This document shows positions 11,292 through 21,318 of a stretch of DNA of 48,670 nucleotides, piece by piece. Under the pieces are notes generated by a model. The model did no database searches. It saw nothing but the letters and a program-made list of their open reading frames with translations, and was not told the origin of the DNA. The stretch comes from Leucogyrophana mollusca (taxonomy: Eukaryota; Basidiomycota; Agaricomycetes; Boletales): the NCBI GenBank assembly GCA_021014945.1, contig MU266542.1:1-48670 (forward strand), in the 5' to 3' direction. Positions within the stretch are counted from its first letter, which is position 1. Each line of letters begins with the position of its first letter. The position numbers were made by a program, and so were the translations under genes.

Positions 11292-12361
11292 ATGGGCAAT
11301 AGAATAATATCACCCGATGTCAAGATTGCCGCTCTCCGACTCTACGAAGCAGGACATATCGGGCTCGGGGACATCCTCGACTGTGTGGGGTTCTCTCGAC
11401 GTACCTTTTTCCGTGTTCGAAAGCTCTACAGCGAAACGGGTGATGTCGTCAAACCGAGGAGCGCATTTCGTGGACGGCCACGAAAACTGAACCTCGAGGA
11501 TCTTCGATACCTTGTTGAGCTTATCCACCACCGCCCTGACTGGTTTCTAGACGAGCTGGAGGCCCTCCTGTCCTGCAATCGTTTCATCGCGATCCACTAC
11601 ACTACGGTTCATCGAGAGCTTGTACGTGCGGGAATATCACTCAAGAAGCTTCGCAAAGTTGCCAAGGAACGTAACGAGGATGTTCGTGCCGACTATATGC
11701 GTCGCATGGCCCACTACACAGCCAACCAGCTGATGTTTTTGGACGAGACATCGAAAGACCGACGAACACTATCAAGGCGACGGGGGCGTTCAAGGAAAAG
11801 CCGCCGTGCAAGTATGAGGGGTGTTTTCGTGCGCGGACGACGGTTCACAGCTGTGGCAGCACTTACAATAGACGGAGTCATTGCAGGGCATGTCACGGAG
11901 GGTTCTTTGCGTCGCAATGGATACTTGCGCTTTCTGGAGTATTCTGTGGCAAGTACCAAACTCTACCTACCTGATTCCGCATCACTGATGACTTGCAATT
12001 GATAGCTTCCTCTGTGCTCACCTTACCCAGGCAAGAACAGTGTCCTTGTCATGGACAATGCTCGTATCCACCACGGTAACGAGATTCAAGAGCTTGCAGA
12101 GAGATTCGGTAAGTTCATCTCACTCACCTTATCTTCCCGCCGTGACTCTTGCAAATAGGTATTCGGATTGAGTTTCTACCTCCATACTCGCCTGACCTCA
12201 ATCCCATTGAGGAGGCCTTCTCGAAAATCAAGGCGTGGATTCGTCGACACGGTGATCTTTTTTCTGATGATGATGGAGTCTTTTACGATCTGCTTGAGGC
12301 ACTCCGTGTCGTTACGGCTAGTGATGCTCAAGGCTATATGAGACATTCAGGGTATTTCTAG
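11292..12361 (+). CDS. Tc1/mariner (DDE_3) transposase, intact
   Basis: Cut-and-paste transposase, join(11292..11952, 12031..12108, 12159..12361), 313 aa. Residues 1-110 carry the helix-turn-helix region: [34 protein letters not shown] and the GRPRKLN hook. The catalytic domain has first Asp in [12 protein letters not shown], second Asp in [11 protein letters not shown] and Glu in [11 protein letters not shown], with 34 residues between the second Asp and the Glu (DD34E). Introns of 78 and 50 nt have canonical ends and restore SVASKNSVLVM and ERFGIRIEF. I chose ATG 11292 because MGNR starts the fungal family. An in-frame ATG at 11184, within the inverted repeat, would add 36 residues. All catalytic residues are present and no stop was seen. 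Confidence 0.9.
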
Positions 12362-12483
12362 AGTACAGCTGTAGTGAATACAAGTGTCCGCATGTCACAA
12401 ACTGCAGAGAATTCTAATGTACAATGTGATTCGAGCAACATACGCAGGGAAGCAATGAAACAAACAACGAAAAAAAAACTGAA

Positions 12484-14208
12484 TCAGGAATCACACCAGC
12501 ATGAGACAGCATCTCTGAGTTGAGCAATTTCTCCACGAAGCAGTCCAATCTCGGCGAGGTCATCCAAAGTGGCAAAACGGAGTGCATGAGACGAAATATA
12601 CCCGTTGTCACCAAGCTTTTTCTTCACTCCATCTGATATATCGTAGGATGCACAAAAGTCGGCGAGAAGCAAACGAGGGCCTAGAGATTGGAGCTGGACA
12701 GCCGACAACAGGGTAGCAGGGATTTGGCCCAAGCCGCTGGCCGGAGCATTGGCAATTGGTGCTGCAATATCAGCAGCTACTGGGGCACCACCACCATGAT
12801 GCATCTGGAACATCTCCGGTGGAAAATTGACGTTGATGACAGGTGCAGGAGCCTGAGGAGGTGCAACAGGTGCGGGAGCATTCAGAGCGGCTGCCTTGGC
12901 TTTCTGCTCAAGCTCTTTTCGACGAATGGACAGGGCGGTTTGTTGGCCGAGCAGCTCGTCAGGTAGCATACGGAATTGGTCATGGTTCGGAGGCATCTCG
13001 AGGGTTGCTATCATTGGGCCTTTTGCCTGGATATCACAATCGGTGAGTTGTAAACGGCACGACAATCATTTTGGCTTACCAAGGCTGATGCCCAGCACTC
13101 GAGTCTGGGGAATGTGAGAGGAATATGAGTTCCACCATCCGCCGCGTTGATAAAGCAGAATTCGCTTTCGCAGCCTGGCTTCTTGTGACAAATGTGGCGA
13201 TTGCGTAAGGATTTGATGTTATCATTCACAAGCTGGTTTTCTTCATCGATATCAGTAGCTTTGGGAACCTCAGCACAAGATTAGTCAGATTTACGACGGG
13301 TTTTGGCAGCAATACTGTACTCGGGTGGACTTCGAAGTATTACTTTTCTTTTTCTTCTTCCTCTTCGGGCCATCAGAGCTGTCCGTGTCACTCTGATTGC
13401 TGTTCTCCTTCTCTGTGCGCTTACGAGTTTTCTAATCCGGATTGAAGTTGACGAGTACTCAACACAGAGGGAGGGGAATGAGACACACCTTGTTCAGTTT
13501 GGGAGGTTTTTCCTGGATGTATATGGTAGCTTCAGACTTTTTGGCCTTTTCTAGGCGCTCGAGGAGTTCCTTGAAGTCGTCTTCGTCTGCGACAGTGATC
13601 GGCTGGGGAGAAATTCGAGGAATCGTGAAGGAGACAATGTAATTGTCGATGCTAATAGTTTCGGGGTTCATTTTCTCGTTGATCTTCAGTAAGAGCTCGT
13701 ATTGCCAAGCATCAAACAGCTTGTCCGTGGCAAGTTTGAAGTAGGTAGTTACACCTTTCCGCTTCTTCAGATCTTCTTTAGCTAGTTCAGCAGCGGGGAA
13801 CAGGGACAGATTATAGGTAATGATGACGGGAGCAGGAGCTTCCTCCGATGTTGTCCCATTGGCTGCAGCTGTGTCAATATCAGTATGGGCTGTTCAGTTG
13901 CCGAAAAGCAGCATATATGCACCTTTCTTTCGGGATTTCTTACGCAGAGCAGGCTGGGGCTGCTCATTATCTGATTTATCTCCTTCAGGTACTTTTGCAG
14001 CGTCGAGCTCACGGTCAACACTATCCCGTGTCAGGATGACCACGGCCGCAGGTGTTTTGGCGACTGCTGTCGGCGCAGTAGAGGAGCCGGGATCGAGGGA
14101 GGTTGGGGCCTCGGACCCAGCGGTGTCGGACTCGGTGATATCCATTACCTCGGTATCGGAATCACTGATGAGCTCGTTGCTCTTGTATATCGGAGAAGCT
14201 CTGGGCAT
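12484..14208 (-). CDS. Transposon passenger: nuclear-type protein with Cys motif and SAM-like C-terminus
   Basis: Five exons, complement(join(12484..13026, 13080..13268, 13321..13431, 13489..13868, 13923..14208)), 502 aa. All introns (52-57 nt) are GT-AG and in phase. Order: acidic Ser/Asp N-terminus (SDSDTEVMDITESD) and a basic patch RKKSRKK; a roughly 120-residue mixed alpha/beta region (VIITYNLSLFPAAEL to EATIYIQEKP); a second basic Ser/Lys linker (GPKRKKKKK); a Cys/His segment RHICHKKPGCESEFCFI that may bind zinc; a Pro/Ala-rich stretch; and a C-terminal helical segment LADFCASYDISDGVKKKL...LDDLAEIGLLRGEIAQLRDAV resembling a SAM-like fold. Related uncharacterised proteins occur in basidiomycetes, as I recall. 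I assign no function; DNA binding or regulation of transposition is inference from two basic patches and location. The start is ATG 14208, since the longer frame begins with GTG. Confidence 0.75.
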
Positions 14209-14238
14209 GATTGTGCTTGCAGAGCGTGTCAGGCTCAC

Positions 14239-14333
14239 ACAAAGTCACGCGACGACATGATTTCACCAAGTCTTTTTTTGGTTTGTTTATATTTCCTCTC
14301 GCGCGTCAGTGCCATTACTTTCGCAAACTGCTG
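14239..14333 (-). repeat. Right terminal inverted repeat, 95 bp
   Basis: Mirror of 11166-11260. It ends 30 bp upstream of the passenger ATG at 14208, so it probably holds that gene's promoter. The minus-strand frame across it repeats the left-end peptide and is not a gene. Confidence 0.9.
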
Positions 14334-14335
14334 TA

Positions 14336-14871
14336 ATCTCAATATATAGGAGCGAGACCTTGTGTAAACATCAACAATCGGAATTAGCGCCGATCGACTG
14401 GGCGTCTGCCATGCTCGAGGCTCGAGCGCTGAGAAGAGTGGTAGGTGCCTGAAAATCATCTGATGTAGCTTGGTAGAACGAGTACCAGTCAGCCGCTGGC
14501 ACTGGCCGCACCAACAAGATGAATTTGATATACCTACATATCTTGTATCTACCACGCTGATGGGAGCGAGAAGCCTGATGGATTCCTGCACAATCATCGC
14601 ACAGGAAGTGAGTTTGAAGAAGCGCCAAATATATTAATACCTGGCGATAACGCATGCTGTTGACCACCATCACCCATCTCATCGGGATAATTAGGGTGGC
14701 CGCGTTGCATCCGCGACTCTGAATGGGCGCCTCGCGAAGAATATACCTAGAATCAGTAATGGTCAGTATACAGCATATTTATGACTCAAAAAGAGAAGAC
14801 AGCTGTAATACTTCGAATGAAGCGCTCACCTCGTTTATTGATCAAATTGGCGCGCTACCAGAGGTCCTAAC
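14336..14871. other. Intergenic
   Basis: Host sequence between the transposon and the 3' end of the NAD kinase gene. No feature was recognised. Confidence 0.4.
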
Positions 14872-16480
14872 CTAAGTTCGACTATACCTCAGTAACGCCT
14901 TGCTCCTGAAGGTAGCGTTATACTGCAGCAGATTATTTATATCCCTAACCCAGTCATCCTCTTTCCCTGGCCCAACACCTTCTCCTTGGCGCTCGTCTTC
15001 GTCCTCGGATATGGACGATCGGTTGATACAGGGTACTGGATATGGAGATGCTTGCACTGTTACTGAGTCTCCTGGATTAAGAACATGCGAGACACGTCCA
15101 TCCATCGAGACGCCAGCTGCTGCGCGACTGCGGTCCCCGATCTATTCCCCGTGAATTTAGCGGTAAGTGCTGTGATAAAAGTGCATCAGTAAGAAGCACT
15201 TACACGGAGTGTCACAGATGAGGAAGAGGGGAAGACGAGAGGGCGGAACGAGAGACTTCGGGGACATATGGGAACGAGGACCACCGCGCTTAACGAGGGA
15301 TGTACAATAGGTCCGCCGGCAGAGAGAGAATAGGCTGTTGATCCTGTGGGCGTAGATACAATCACCCCGTCCGACTATGGGTGCAGGGTGAGCATGGGAA
15401 CCGAAAGTCGCTATAAGCGGTGATGACTTACCACAGCCTCTGTGAGATGTTGTCCGTCCACGAATATATCGATTGTGTTTAGATGTGGGCTGGAGCCGCG
15501 GTGTAGCGCTATTTCATTCATTACCTGCCATTCTATTGGCGGGATTATGATGAGAAGGTGGAAAGATGTCTTGGGCGCGAAGAACAGGATTTGGGGACGG
15601 CTTACCATTACCGTCCAACCCAACTTTCTTCCCCTCCTTGTCATAGTATGTGCAAGACAAACGCATCCGGTCGAGGATTGTGGCTTTGCCGTGGAAGACT
15701 GCTTCAAGCCCCTTCACAAAATCATCAATATCTGTGAACAGGTCCGTTAGTGCCAACACTTGGCAACGAGGGATTCATGCGACGGGCACTCACGGAATGG
15801 GAGGAGGAATCCCAAAGTCCCCATGGAGAAGCTAAGAACTGGTGGCACAGCTCCGAGACTAAAGAGAGAGGCGGCATGCAGTATGGTGCCATCTCCACCG
15901 AGAGTTACCACTAGGTCAATCTTCTCTGCCTGTGGGCCTATGTTTTGGCTCGTTGATTGTTTCGGACTTGATGAAGAGCTCAACACGCACCTGGACGCCA
16001 GACTTCTGCTCCCTCAGGAATATCCGGTCGGTCTTCAGAGAAAACCCTTACCCCAGGGTACGTCTTCTTCACGTGTCTATCCAGTGCGCACGGCGACGCA
16101 GATCCAGGTAAACGATGACCAGAACCGCAGAAATGACCCGACCATAGAGGACTTACTCGAGTAGCTCGTCGATCGCTTTTATCACTGGCTCTGTTCGAAG
16201 TTTGTTGACGACAAGTATGGTCTGTGGAGGGCATGTAGCTTCATGCTGACTGTCTTTTTGAGTGTGAACAATGTATGCTTGTTGCAAAGTGAAGATTGGA
16301 CGAACGCTTGGGCTGCCGATGGTGGGGCCGACGAGATTGGTCGGTAGTGAGAGATCGACCGCCTGGGGATTCTCCAGCCGTAGGAACAACCCGGGTGAGA
16401 CTGAAGAGAAGCCCTCGATGCTAATCGAGAATTTGTGCAACGGCGCAAGGAATAAATCATTGACGAGCGCAGAGTCTGCG
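14872..16480 (-). CDS. NAD(H) kinase, 5' end unresolved
   Basis: ATP-NAD kinase, which phosphorylates NAD(H) to NADP(H). Exons on the minus strand: complement(join(14872..15141, 15204..15374, 15432..15532, 15612..15731, 15794..15937, 15991..16076, 16157..about 16480)). Signatures in order: [35 protein letters not shown], the kinase loop [89 protein letters not shown], and the C-terminal [11 protein letters not shown]...[13 protein letters not shown]. Each splice restores the conserved frame. The first visible exon has no in-frame ATG before an upstream stop (TTG only), so at least one 5' exon is missing from this call. Cytosolic or mitochondrial form cannot be decided. Confidence 0.88.
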
Positions 16481-18474
16481 CTACATGGTTGGCCATGTCA
16501 GAGTTGTGTGACTGACTAAACTTGAAGTGGCAATTTTCTTGGCTGCTCCTCCCCGGATGTTCTCTTTCGACAAGACGCTTGTTTTCTTCTCAAGCACGGG
16601 TTCGGACGCTGATCTTATCGATATTATTGTCTCGATATCCTTGGGAAACTCATGGCGGTGAGACTTTTTCTGGCCGTTGCTGGACGTTCCACGGCGGCCA
16701 TACGGAGCTGCGGTGTGTTCCCTCCCCGTTCACAAAGCAAATAGCTTACAACGCAGGTCAGTTTTTTGTTTATTTCACTTGACTGGCTTTGTTCCTTAGA
16801 CTAAATATGTCGAGGGCCACATCATGATCGTGCTCATATTTCCCCTGCCAGACTCGAAAGGACTGGCCCGCTCATTCTTAGACTCAGCAGAGTGCTGTGT
16901 CGCTGCCCTGAATTACTGATACTGTCATGCTCGATGCGAATTGTGGATTCGGATGGAGCATTGAGCGTTCGCATTTGGTCCTTGGTCGTATCTCTCCGAA
17001 CTTTGTGATGGAACAGCCAGACCCAGGCTGTTCGGTGGCGTTCCTACCCCAGCTGTTTGACATCACACAGATCCAAACTGCCCGTGCATAATACATGGAT
17101 CAGCTGCGGGTGAACTTGTTCTGATTTCCACGTACGCCTTTGCTTTTTCTCACTTGAGTTGCGATGACATCTGTATGTGGCGCTAGAAGTGAGATAGGCC
17201 GTCCCGTTTCCTCTCCATTATGAAACTCGTCATCATGATGCTACGCAGTTCGCTATACAAAATGTCAGTTCTATCGTTACGGACTGCATGCCTGGCTTAT
17301 TCCGTCGATCTAATCATGTGGCGGCTGGGACGCTTCGGTCTTCCCTAGGGGGCGGGTACTGAGCTCTTGGGCAGGACGACACTTCAACTACGTGACTCCC
17401 GTAAAATACTTTGGGCGACCAGGAACTCCTTACCAAACCGAGAATCCCCTGCGCTCGGAAATACTCATGGGTATCAAGGTCGGTTTCTAACGCCATCAGC
17501 GGTATTGTGGTCTGATTATCTTCACTGGGGGTCTTTACTTGAAGCCTTTTGGTATGATTAATAAACACACAAGGTGCGATGAGTCCGCTAACGGGAGGAA
17601 AACTGTCTGGTCGTTCATTAGGTTGATGTGCCCTGCCCCCAGATTGCCTACATGTGATCACAGAACGCTTGAACACACTGAGTGTCCTCAAAGCATCTCG
17701 GAATGAGGAAAAGTCGACTTGGTAGATTAATAACTGGTTTCCACCCACCGACACCTGGCATGATCCAGAACATATGCAGACCCCTGAGTGGTTGCCCTGT
17801 GAACTGTGATCATGCTGGTCGCTGAAATATCCTCAGCACCCACTGATAATCTCATTTGTAGATGCGGCTGGCGCAACCTTCCGCTTATCTTAGTCCAATT
17901 CATAGCTCGAATTTTGCGATAGGACATTGAGACACTCATACCTCATGACGCGAAGCGAGCTTGTAATTCCAGCATGAATGGAAGTTCGAACCTGGGCATA
18001 ATGAGTAAGTGCTCTGTCACTCGAGAACATGTTATCTATTCTCATGACGGAAAAGAAGGTCACCTGCTGCCGCAGGGACACGTCAGTATGCCGTGCTTAT
18101 AGAATGTTGTTGATCCGGGAATCCCGGGATTTGTGCGCGTTCACCCAGACTGCTAGGTGTTCTCAAAGGGCTTTATCCCCATTGACTCCTTTCGCCCTGG
18201 CATACGTAGTCCTTGAATGCTTGCGGCGCGTACTAACTATGTTAATCAGCGATCGTCGAGATATGCGAGGACGCCTCATTCATGTTACCAATGATTCCAG
18301 CTTTCCCTGACCTCGGGAATCACGTTATTGGCTGGAACATCGCATATTCTTTGCCCATCTGGTCCCACCAAGATGTTGCAGATAAAGAGAGTGTTCAAAG
18401 GGCCAACGTCCCTGCCAGCTAACTAAACACACACACCGCTATCATTGTAACCCACGAACTTGTAAATCAACAAG
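16481..18474. other. About 2 kb without an identified gene
   Basis: It should contain the 5' exon of NAD kinase and the SDR promoter. Plus-strand fragments with exon-like features are a 5' piece MFSFDKTLVFF at 16557 ending at a GTGAGA donor, an open stretch KYVEGHIMIVLIFPLPD near 16803-16917, and a 54-codon frame at 16927-17091. I could not join them into a gene or match a family. A minus frame at 17314-17754 is also unrecognised. Confidence 0.35.
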
Positions 18475-19572
18475 ATGCAGTCCCCTCGAGCCTGGTTCAG
18501 TGAGTATCGTCTTTACCCAATGCCGTCCCAATTGTCTGAGGAAACTTTCAGTCACAGGGGCTTCTTCAGGTCTTGGCAGGTCTATGGCGGAGCGCGTTTT
18601 GAGCAAAGGCGATATCGCTGTTGCTACTCTTCGCAAGCCCGAAGCGCTAGACGACCTTGCCTCACAATATCCCAAGGACAAGCTCCTGATATTAAAACTC
18701 GATGTCACAAACCAAACTGATATCGACAGCGCTTTCGCCAAGACCAAAGAAGCGTTCGGAAGAATCGACGTAGTCTTCAACAATGCAGGTTTCGGAGTAG
18801 CCGGAGAGATCGAAGGTACCCCGGTTGATGCTGCTCGCGGCATGTTTGATGTGAATTTCTGGGGAGCGTCGAACGTCAGCCGCGCTGCGGTAAATTTCTT
18901 TCGCCAAGTGAACGGGCCTGGCGTCGGTGGAACAATCCTTCAAATCAGCTCAGTCTCTGGATTTGCAGCACCTCCGTGTTTCGGCTACTATAGCGCAAGG
19001 TGAGCTTTGCCCATCCTCATCACAAACTACTTGAATACGAATCCTTTGTCAGTAAGCACGGTAAGCATGTCCGGACAGGGTCATGTCGGTGACGCTGACA
19101 ATTGGGTGGATCGCAGCCATAGAGGGGTTCACAGAGGGTCTGGCTAAGGAGCTCTCCCCCGCTTGGAACATCAAGGTCAGCGGTCTACTACCGAAAGCGA
19201 GGCCTTACTGACATCAACGTACACTAGATTTGCATCATAGAACCCGGAGCTTTCCGCACCAACGTCTTAAACGCTGCCCCTGTGTTCCCTGTGCACCCAG
19301 CTTATGCAGATGAACCGTCCTCGCAAGCCTACATGATGCGGCAGGCTATTTCCACACTCGATTTCGAGGGAGATGCGGGCAAGTTTGCCAGGACGGTGTA
19401 CGAAATTGCCAATGGCAACAATATTCCAGCCCGTCTGCCAATGGGACTGGACGCTGTTGGCACCCTGAGAGCAAAAGGGGAGGGTCTCATTCGAACAGCA
19501 GATGAAACGCAGTCGTGGTCCGCTGATTTGAAGCGTGAAAGCGGAGGGGCAACGATACTAGTCGCGGTGTGA
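18475..19572 (+). CDS. Short-chain dehydrogenase/reductase (SDR)
   Basis: Classical SDR of 294 aa, join(18475..18499, 18552..18999, 19053..19060, 19117..19175, 19228..19572). It starts MQSPRAW and the first splice restores the cofactor motif FITGASSGLG (TGxxxGxG). NNAGFGVAGE is the NNAG motif; SSVSGFAAPPCFGYYSASKHA gives the Ser and YxxxK catalytic residues; EPGAFRTNV is the usual segment after the active site. The YSASK lysine is encoded by an 8-nt micro-exon (19053-19060) between introns of 53 and 56 nt; skipping it would destroy the catalytic motif. NADP preference and substrate are not determinable by eye. The tail ends SGGATILVAV. Confidence 0.9.
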
Positions 19573-19962
19573 GACTGGTTAGTAGCCTGTAAGTAGACAA
19601 GGTCACACAAATCCACAACACGAATTAGGATACGCACAAGGACCCTTGCGTTTCCCTTGGAACGATTTTGATATGCACAGCTTTCACGTTTGTATAATTA
19701 TTAGTACTGGATTTTGAACGAAGATATCATTGAAAAAAAAGAGGCATGGATTGGTGGCCTGCTGTTCACCGAGTCCGAGGTGGCTGAGCATAACCGTGAC
19801 TTTGCATGAGCAACTAACGTGTCGGCAAAGGTCATCTCTCACCACCGACAGGAGAACTCTGCCGAAATAACACAAACTATCTCGAGGTGTGAGTGCAAGA
19901 TACAGTTACAGTATCCTTGTGTCTAGGAGAACCTACTAGTATTTGTGGGCGACCGCGTTACG
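19573..19962. other. Intergenic
   Basis: 3' flank of the SDR gene up to the hAT target site. An A8 run and short open frames only. Confidence 0.4.
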
Positions 19963-19970
19963 GTCGAGTG

Positions 19971-20942
19971 AGGCCCCCGGAAGCTCCCCCATATGTCTAT
20001 GCCAAAAATAGGGAATTTCAGAGCGGAAATTTGCAAAATGTTTGTCCCAAGATAGGAGATTTTGAGGGCAAAAAATGGGGTATTGGGGGAAGGTCTGTCC
20101 CAGGAATGGAGATTTTACTGGCAATTTTGAGGCCCGACCTGGCCCAATACTGCAACTTGGCGCACATCTCACATCCCGAAATGTGGGCTTCATCAACCTC
20201 CTCGAACCACATGTATTCGTTATAGCGTGTGCCAAAGAACAGACCTATATAGGTGAAATTTTGGACCTGTAAGAGGTGTCGGTAGTGATCAGTATGAGTT
20301 GGTGGACTCATGTGATAGCACCGCAAGTGTGTCGTACCTGTCGTTACAAGTTTATTTGCCTCTGACTGCTGTGCGTACAATTTTCTGTCCGCATTTTTTG
20401 TCACTCATCACTGACAAGCAGAACAGTAATCATGTGGCATCCGAGTTGGATGATGAGGGTGACATGGCACCTCCACCATTCACTCGGCGGCACCATGGGT
20501 TCGAGCAGCACCATGGGTTCGAGTGACACACGCATCATATATGGACAGGTTCTATATAATCTCGGCAAGAGAGCATTTGAGGAAGGTGATCCCACTGTCC
20601 TCAAGTTGAAGGCCGAAGCTGGAGAATACTGGGACTTTTTCACCAGGCCAGCTGTTGTTAAAAGGTTGCCGGGCCTGCATATTCCCGGGGGTAGGATGAG
20701 TAGTAAATGGTTCTCATTTGGTTTTACCGTCCCCAATGTACATAGCGAACAAGTCGCAAACACTATCTCCAGCACTGTTGTCACTCCTCCGTCACATTGT
20801 GGCAGGAGTCACATGTGTGACTTTATGTGACACGTGACATGTCTATTCCACATAGGAGATTTTGAGCTGGAAAAAACGGAGATTTCAGAGTGGTTTGGAG
20901 GGGGTTTTGGGAATAGACATATGGGGGAGCTTCCGGGGGCCT
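19971..20942. mobile_element. Non-autonomous hAT-type element (972 bp)
   Basis: A perfect 30-bp terminal inverted repeat, 19971-20000 and 20913-20942 (ends AGGCCCCCGGAAGC), is flanked by an exact 8-bp direct duplication GTCGAGTG at 19963-19970 and 20943-20950. An 8-bp duplication is the hAT superfamily signature. No transposase motif was found inside. The longest internal frame (20432-20830, plus, 132 codons) has no recognisable domain. TAGGAGATTTTGAG recurs near both ends (about 20054 and 20854) and a tandem CACCATGGGTTCGAG occurs at about 20491-20523. Insertion is about 370 bp upstream of the FunK1 ATG. Confidence 0.88.
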
Positions 20943-20950
20943 GTCGAGTG

Positions 20951-21318
20951 GCTCGTTTGTCATGTGATCGCGTGCGCGTACGCGTTATGGCTTTTGTGGC
21001 GTCCTGTGGCGCCCTGTGGCGTTCAGTGAACTACACCACCAGCTTGTACTGGTTTCATCAATTATTGGCTGAAAGTTGCGAGTGCACTCTTGCAAATTGC
21101 AGTTTCGAGCTTTCCCGTGTTATACCACAAGGTCTGTTCTAACTTTACATGTGCGGAACAATAGCCTCATTTGTTCTCTGTTTTCGTGACCGAATGACTG
21201 CTGTTCCGCTCAACAGTACGCCACAGCGCCACGGCTGCAGAGTATAAATACCTGGAGTGTAGGCTTGAAGCCCCCAGTTTTCCGTTCGTCCATCTTTTCA
21301 TATCTTACTTGCAAGCAA
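20951..21318 (+). promoter_or_regulatory. FunK1 promoter region, shared with the duplicated copies
   Basis: The block TCGTTTGTCATGTGATCGCG near 20954 and following sequence recur, with changes, upstream of FunK1 copy 2 (from about 37408) and, in part, copy 3 (from about 41705). A TATA box TATAAATA lies at 21243-21250, about 70 bp before the ATG at 21319. Retention in three copies marks it as the ancestral promoter. Confidence 0.6.

Larger units (their letters stand above)
11166..14333. mobile_element. Two-gene Tc1/mariner transposon (3168 bp)
   Basis: The element is bounded by 95-bp terminal inverted repeats, 11166-11260 and 14239-14333, that align without gaps and differ at 7 positions by eye. 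Both ends begin CAGC and are flanked by TA (11164-11165 and 14334-14335), the Tc1/mariner target duplication. It carries a DD34E transposase on the plus strand (11292-12361) and a five-exon passenger gene on the minus strand (12484-14208). The genes are convergent with 122 bp between stops, and each starts just inside a terminal repeat, so the repeats may supply both promoters. Both genes appear intact, so the copy is young or recently active. Confidence 0.9.

Noticed and set aside
14235..14597. Minus-strand frame containing MALTRERKYKQTKKRLG
   Set aside because: This is the translated right inverted repeat of the transposon, mirroring the left one; it is not a second transposase.
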